From JAYOFM01 sp038117225 (GTDB lineage: Bacteria > Pseudomonadota > Alphaproteobacteria > Rhodospirillales > Casp-alpha2), in assembly GCA_038117225.1 (NCBI GenBank), contig JAYOFM010000058.1, positions 1 through 23,014 on the forward strand: 23,014 nt of DNA. Reading direction: 5' to 3'. The translations under genes were made by a program, and so were the position numbers. Position 1 is the stretch's first letter. Each line of letters begins with the position of its first letter. The notes below the pieces were generated by a model, which saw only the letters and a list, made by a program, of their open reading frames with translations, was not told where the DNA came from and did no database searches. Positions 21,639 through 23,014 of this stretch are shown here, one piece after another.

Positions 21639-23014
21639 ATGACGATGATGGACAAGGAACTTGGCGAGAAACTTGCCAAGATCAAGGGCGCCAAGGTCAT
21701 CAAGAGTTTTTGTTACACCTGCCCGTGGCAGTGTCCGACCGAGGTCTTCGTCCGCGACGGCCGCATCGTCTACCAGAAGGGCAATCCGGAAAGCCCCAAC
21801 AACATCGGCTCGCGCTGCGCCAAGGGCATGGCGAGCTGGTATGTGACCCAGGATCCCGACCGGCTGACGACACCGCTGCTGCGGGTTTCTCCGAAGGGCG
21901 TCAAGGACCCGGAATTCAAGGCCATTTCCTGGGACGAGGCGTTCACCTTCATCGCCGACAAGCTGAAATCGATCGCCAAGGATTATGGGCCGGAAGCGGT
22001 GGCGCTAACCTGCCATCACGATCCCAACACGGTGTTCTATCACCACCTCTTGAAGGACCTTTATGGTTCGCCCAACATGTACGCCCACACCTCGGGCTGT
22101 GAGCAGGACCGCCGCGCGGCGTGCCTGACCCTGTTCGGCCATGTCTTCCCGATGCATGACTTCGCCAACAGCAAATACGTCATGCTGTGGGGCATGAACA
22201 ATCTTGGTGCCAACCAGGGGCTGTGGGAAAGCCGCGCGCTAATGGACGCCAAGGCCAAGGGCTGCCGGCTGGTCGTCGTCGATCCCAACTTCACCGAGAC
22301 GGCGCAGAAGGCCGACGAGTGGGTGCCCATCAAGCCGGGCACCGACGGCGCCCTGGCGCTCGCCATGTGCAAGGTCATCATCGATGAGAAGCTGCACGAC
22401 GAAGGCTTCATCAATCAATACTGCAAGGGCTTCAACGGCTTCCGCGATCATCTGAACGCCAACGGCTATACGCCGGAATGGGCGGAGCCGATTACCGGAA
22501 TTTCGGCCGACACCACGCGCCGCCTGGCGCGCGAGTTCGCCACCACCAAGCCGGCCATGTCGGCAATCTTCAAGGGCTCGGGCTATTACACCAACGGCAC
22601 CGACGCCGGCCGCGCCTGCTACATCCTCGACGCCATCACCGGGCAAGTCGACAAGCCGGGCAACATTCATCTCAAGGATTGGGCGGGGCTGGGCTCGCCG
22701 TGCAACATTCCGGAAGACGCCAAGGGCTCCTCGGACAAGGATCCGCTGCACGTCGCCATGGGCTATCCGCTGGCACCGGACCTGCCGAATTCGCGGCTGC
22801 CGGACGCGGTCATCAACGGCGACCCGTATCCGGTCAAGGCGTGGTTCGTGCATTCCACCAACCCGGTGATGAGCGACCCCAACCGCGACGCGGTGCTCGA
22901 GATGTTCAAGCATTTGGACCTGGCGGTTGCGCTGGAACTCTACATGTCGGAAACGGCGCTGGAGTGCGACATCGTGCTGCCCGAAACCTCGTTCCACGAG
23001 CAGGCGGAAATCCG
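21639..23014 (+). CDS. Molybdopterin oxidoreductase, DMSO-reductase family (PsrA/PhsA-like), 3' end cut by the window
   Basis: The frame stays open to the right edge, giving at least 458 residues of a protein usually 650-900 long. An N-terminal [4Fe-4S] site is visible: C25, C28, C32 (FCYTCPWQC) and C60 (GSRCAKG). A predicted molybdenum-ligand cysteine is C154 in YAHTSGCEQDRRAA, the position used by the PsrA/PhsA/ArrA branch. Further family blocks are WGMNNLGANQ, VVVDPNFTETAQKAD and PGTDGALALAM. Unlike the classic periplasmic members there is no twin-arginine signal; the N-terminus is MTMMDKELGEKLAKIKG. So it is predicted cytoplasmic unless a partner carries it. ATG 21639 is supported by ggggagag at 21627-21634. 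Substrate and partner subunits lie beyond the window or are unknown. Confidence 0.85.
   Translation, partial: MTMMDKELGEKLAKIKGAKVIKSFCYTCPWQCPTEVFVRDGRIVYQKGNPESPNNIGSRCAKGMASWYVTQDPDRLTTPLLRVSPKGVKDPEFKAISWDEAFTFIADKLKSIAKDYGPEAVALTCHHDPNTVFYHHLLKDLYGSPNMYAHTSGCEQDRRAACLTLFGHVFPMHDFANSKYVMLWGMNNLGANQGLWESRALMDAKAKGCRLVVVDPNFTETAQKADEWVPIKPGTDGALALAMCKVIIDEKLHDEGFINQYCKGFNGFRDHLNANGYTPEWAEPITGISADTTRRLAREFATTKPAMSAIFKGSGYYTNGTDAGRACYILDAITGQVDKPGNIHLKDWAGLGSPCNIPEDAKGSSDKDPLHVAMGYPLAPDLPNSRLPDAVINGDPYPVKAWFVHSTNPVMSDPNRDAVLEMFKHLDLAVALELYMSETALECDIVLPETSFHEQAEI

Noticed and set aside
21485..22102. Frame overlapping the molybdoenzyme start
   Set aside because: Out of frame with the Fe-S motif; the correct frame begins at 21639 and stays open to the edge.
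1..23014. CRISPR array, tRNA, rRNA, IS element or phage genes
   Set aside because: No spaced direct repeats, clover-leaf-like or rRNA stretches, transposase or phage motifs were seen on either strand.

Overview
The window reads as high-GC DNA (I estimate about 60%, not counted) from an aerobic or facultative alphaproteobacterium, probably of the Rhodospirillales type. Reasons: tightly packed operons with ATGA/GTGA overlaps, a Rieske/molybdopterin arsenite-oxidase-like enzyme, and a degenerate copy of a palindromic intergenic repeat that I associate with alphaproteobacteria. There is no rRNA, tRNA, CRISPR or IS element. The first and last genes are cut by the window edges.

Region 1 (1-7157, all +) is a corrinoid-dependent methyl-transfer locus. 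In order it holds: the tail of a protein with a B12-dependent methionine-synthase activation-like domain; a pterin-binding (DHPS-fold) methyltransferase; a UroD/MtaA-fold methyltransferase; a separate corrinoid-binding protein with the DxHxxG signature; a RACo-type ATP-dependent reductive activator with an N-terminal [2Fe-2S] domain; a CobW-family GTPase; and a GntR/FCD regulator. Together they can be read as substrate-CH3 to methyl-Co(III) to methyl-tetrahydrofolate, with repair of the oxidised corrinoid. The methyl donor is not revealed by the sequence.

Region 2 (7227-9427) has a divergent pair: a zinc/homocysteine S-methyltransferase on the minus strand and a MetF-like methylenetetrahydrofolate reductase on the plus strand. 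These are the two natural outlets of the methyl group, to methionine or to methylene-THF for oxidation or serine synthesis.

Region 3 (9566-15480, +) is a compact operon: a TAT-exported Rieske subunit and a large molybdopterin subunit closely matching arsenite oxidase AioBA, including the four residues known to line the arsenite site, then an exported pentapeptide-repeat protein, an aquaglyceroporin and a second CobW-type GTPase.

Region 4 (15499-23014) is a mixed accessory/metabolic stretch: an isochorismatase-fold hydrolase (-), an FMO/CzcO-like flavoprotein, a gamma-glutamyltransferase-family Ntn-hydrolase, a HicAB toxin-antitoxin pair behind an AT-rich operator, the intergenic repeat, an ornithine cyclodeaminase/mu-crystallin family protein (-), and the 5' part of a cytoplasmic-looking PsrA/PhsA-type molybdoenzyme running off the right edge.

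The most interesting parts are the unassigned corrinoid demethylase system and the unusual partners of the AioBA-like enzyme. Their proximity allows, but does not prove, a link through methylated arsenicals.
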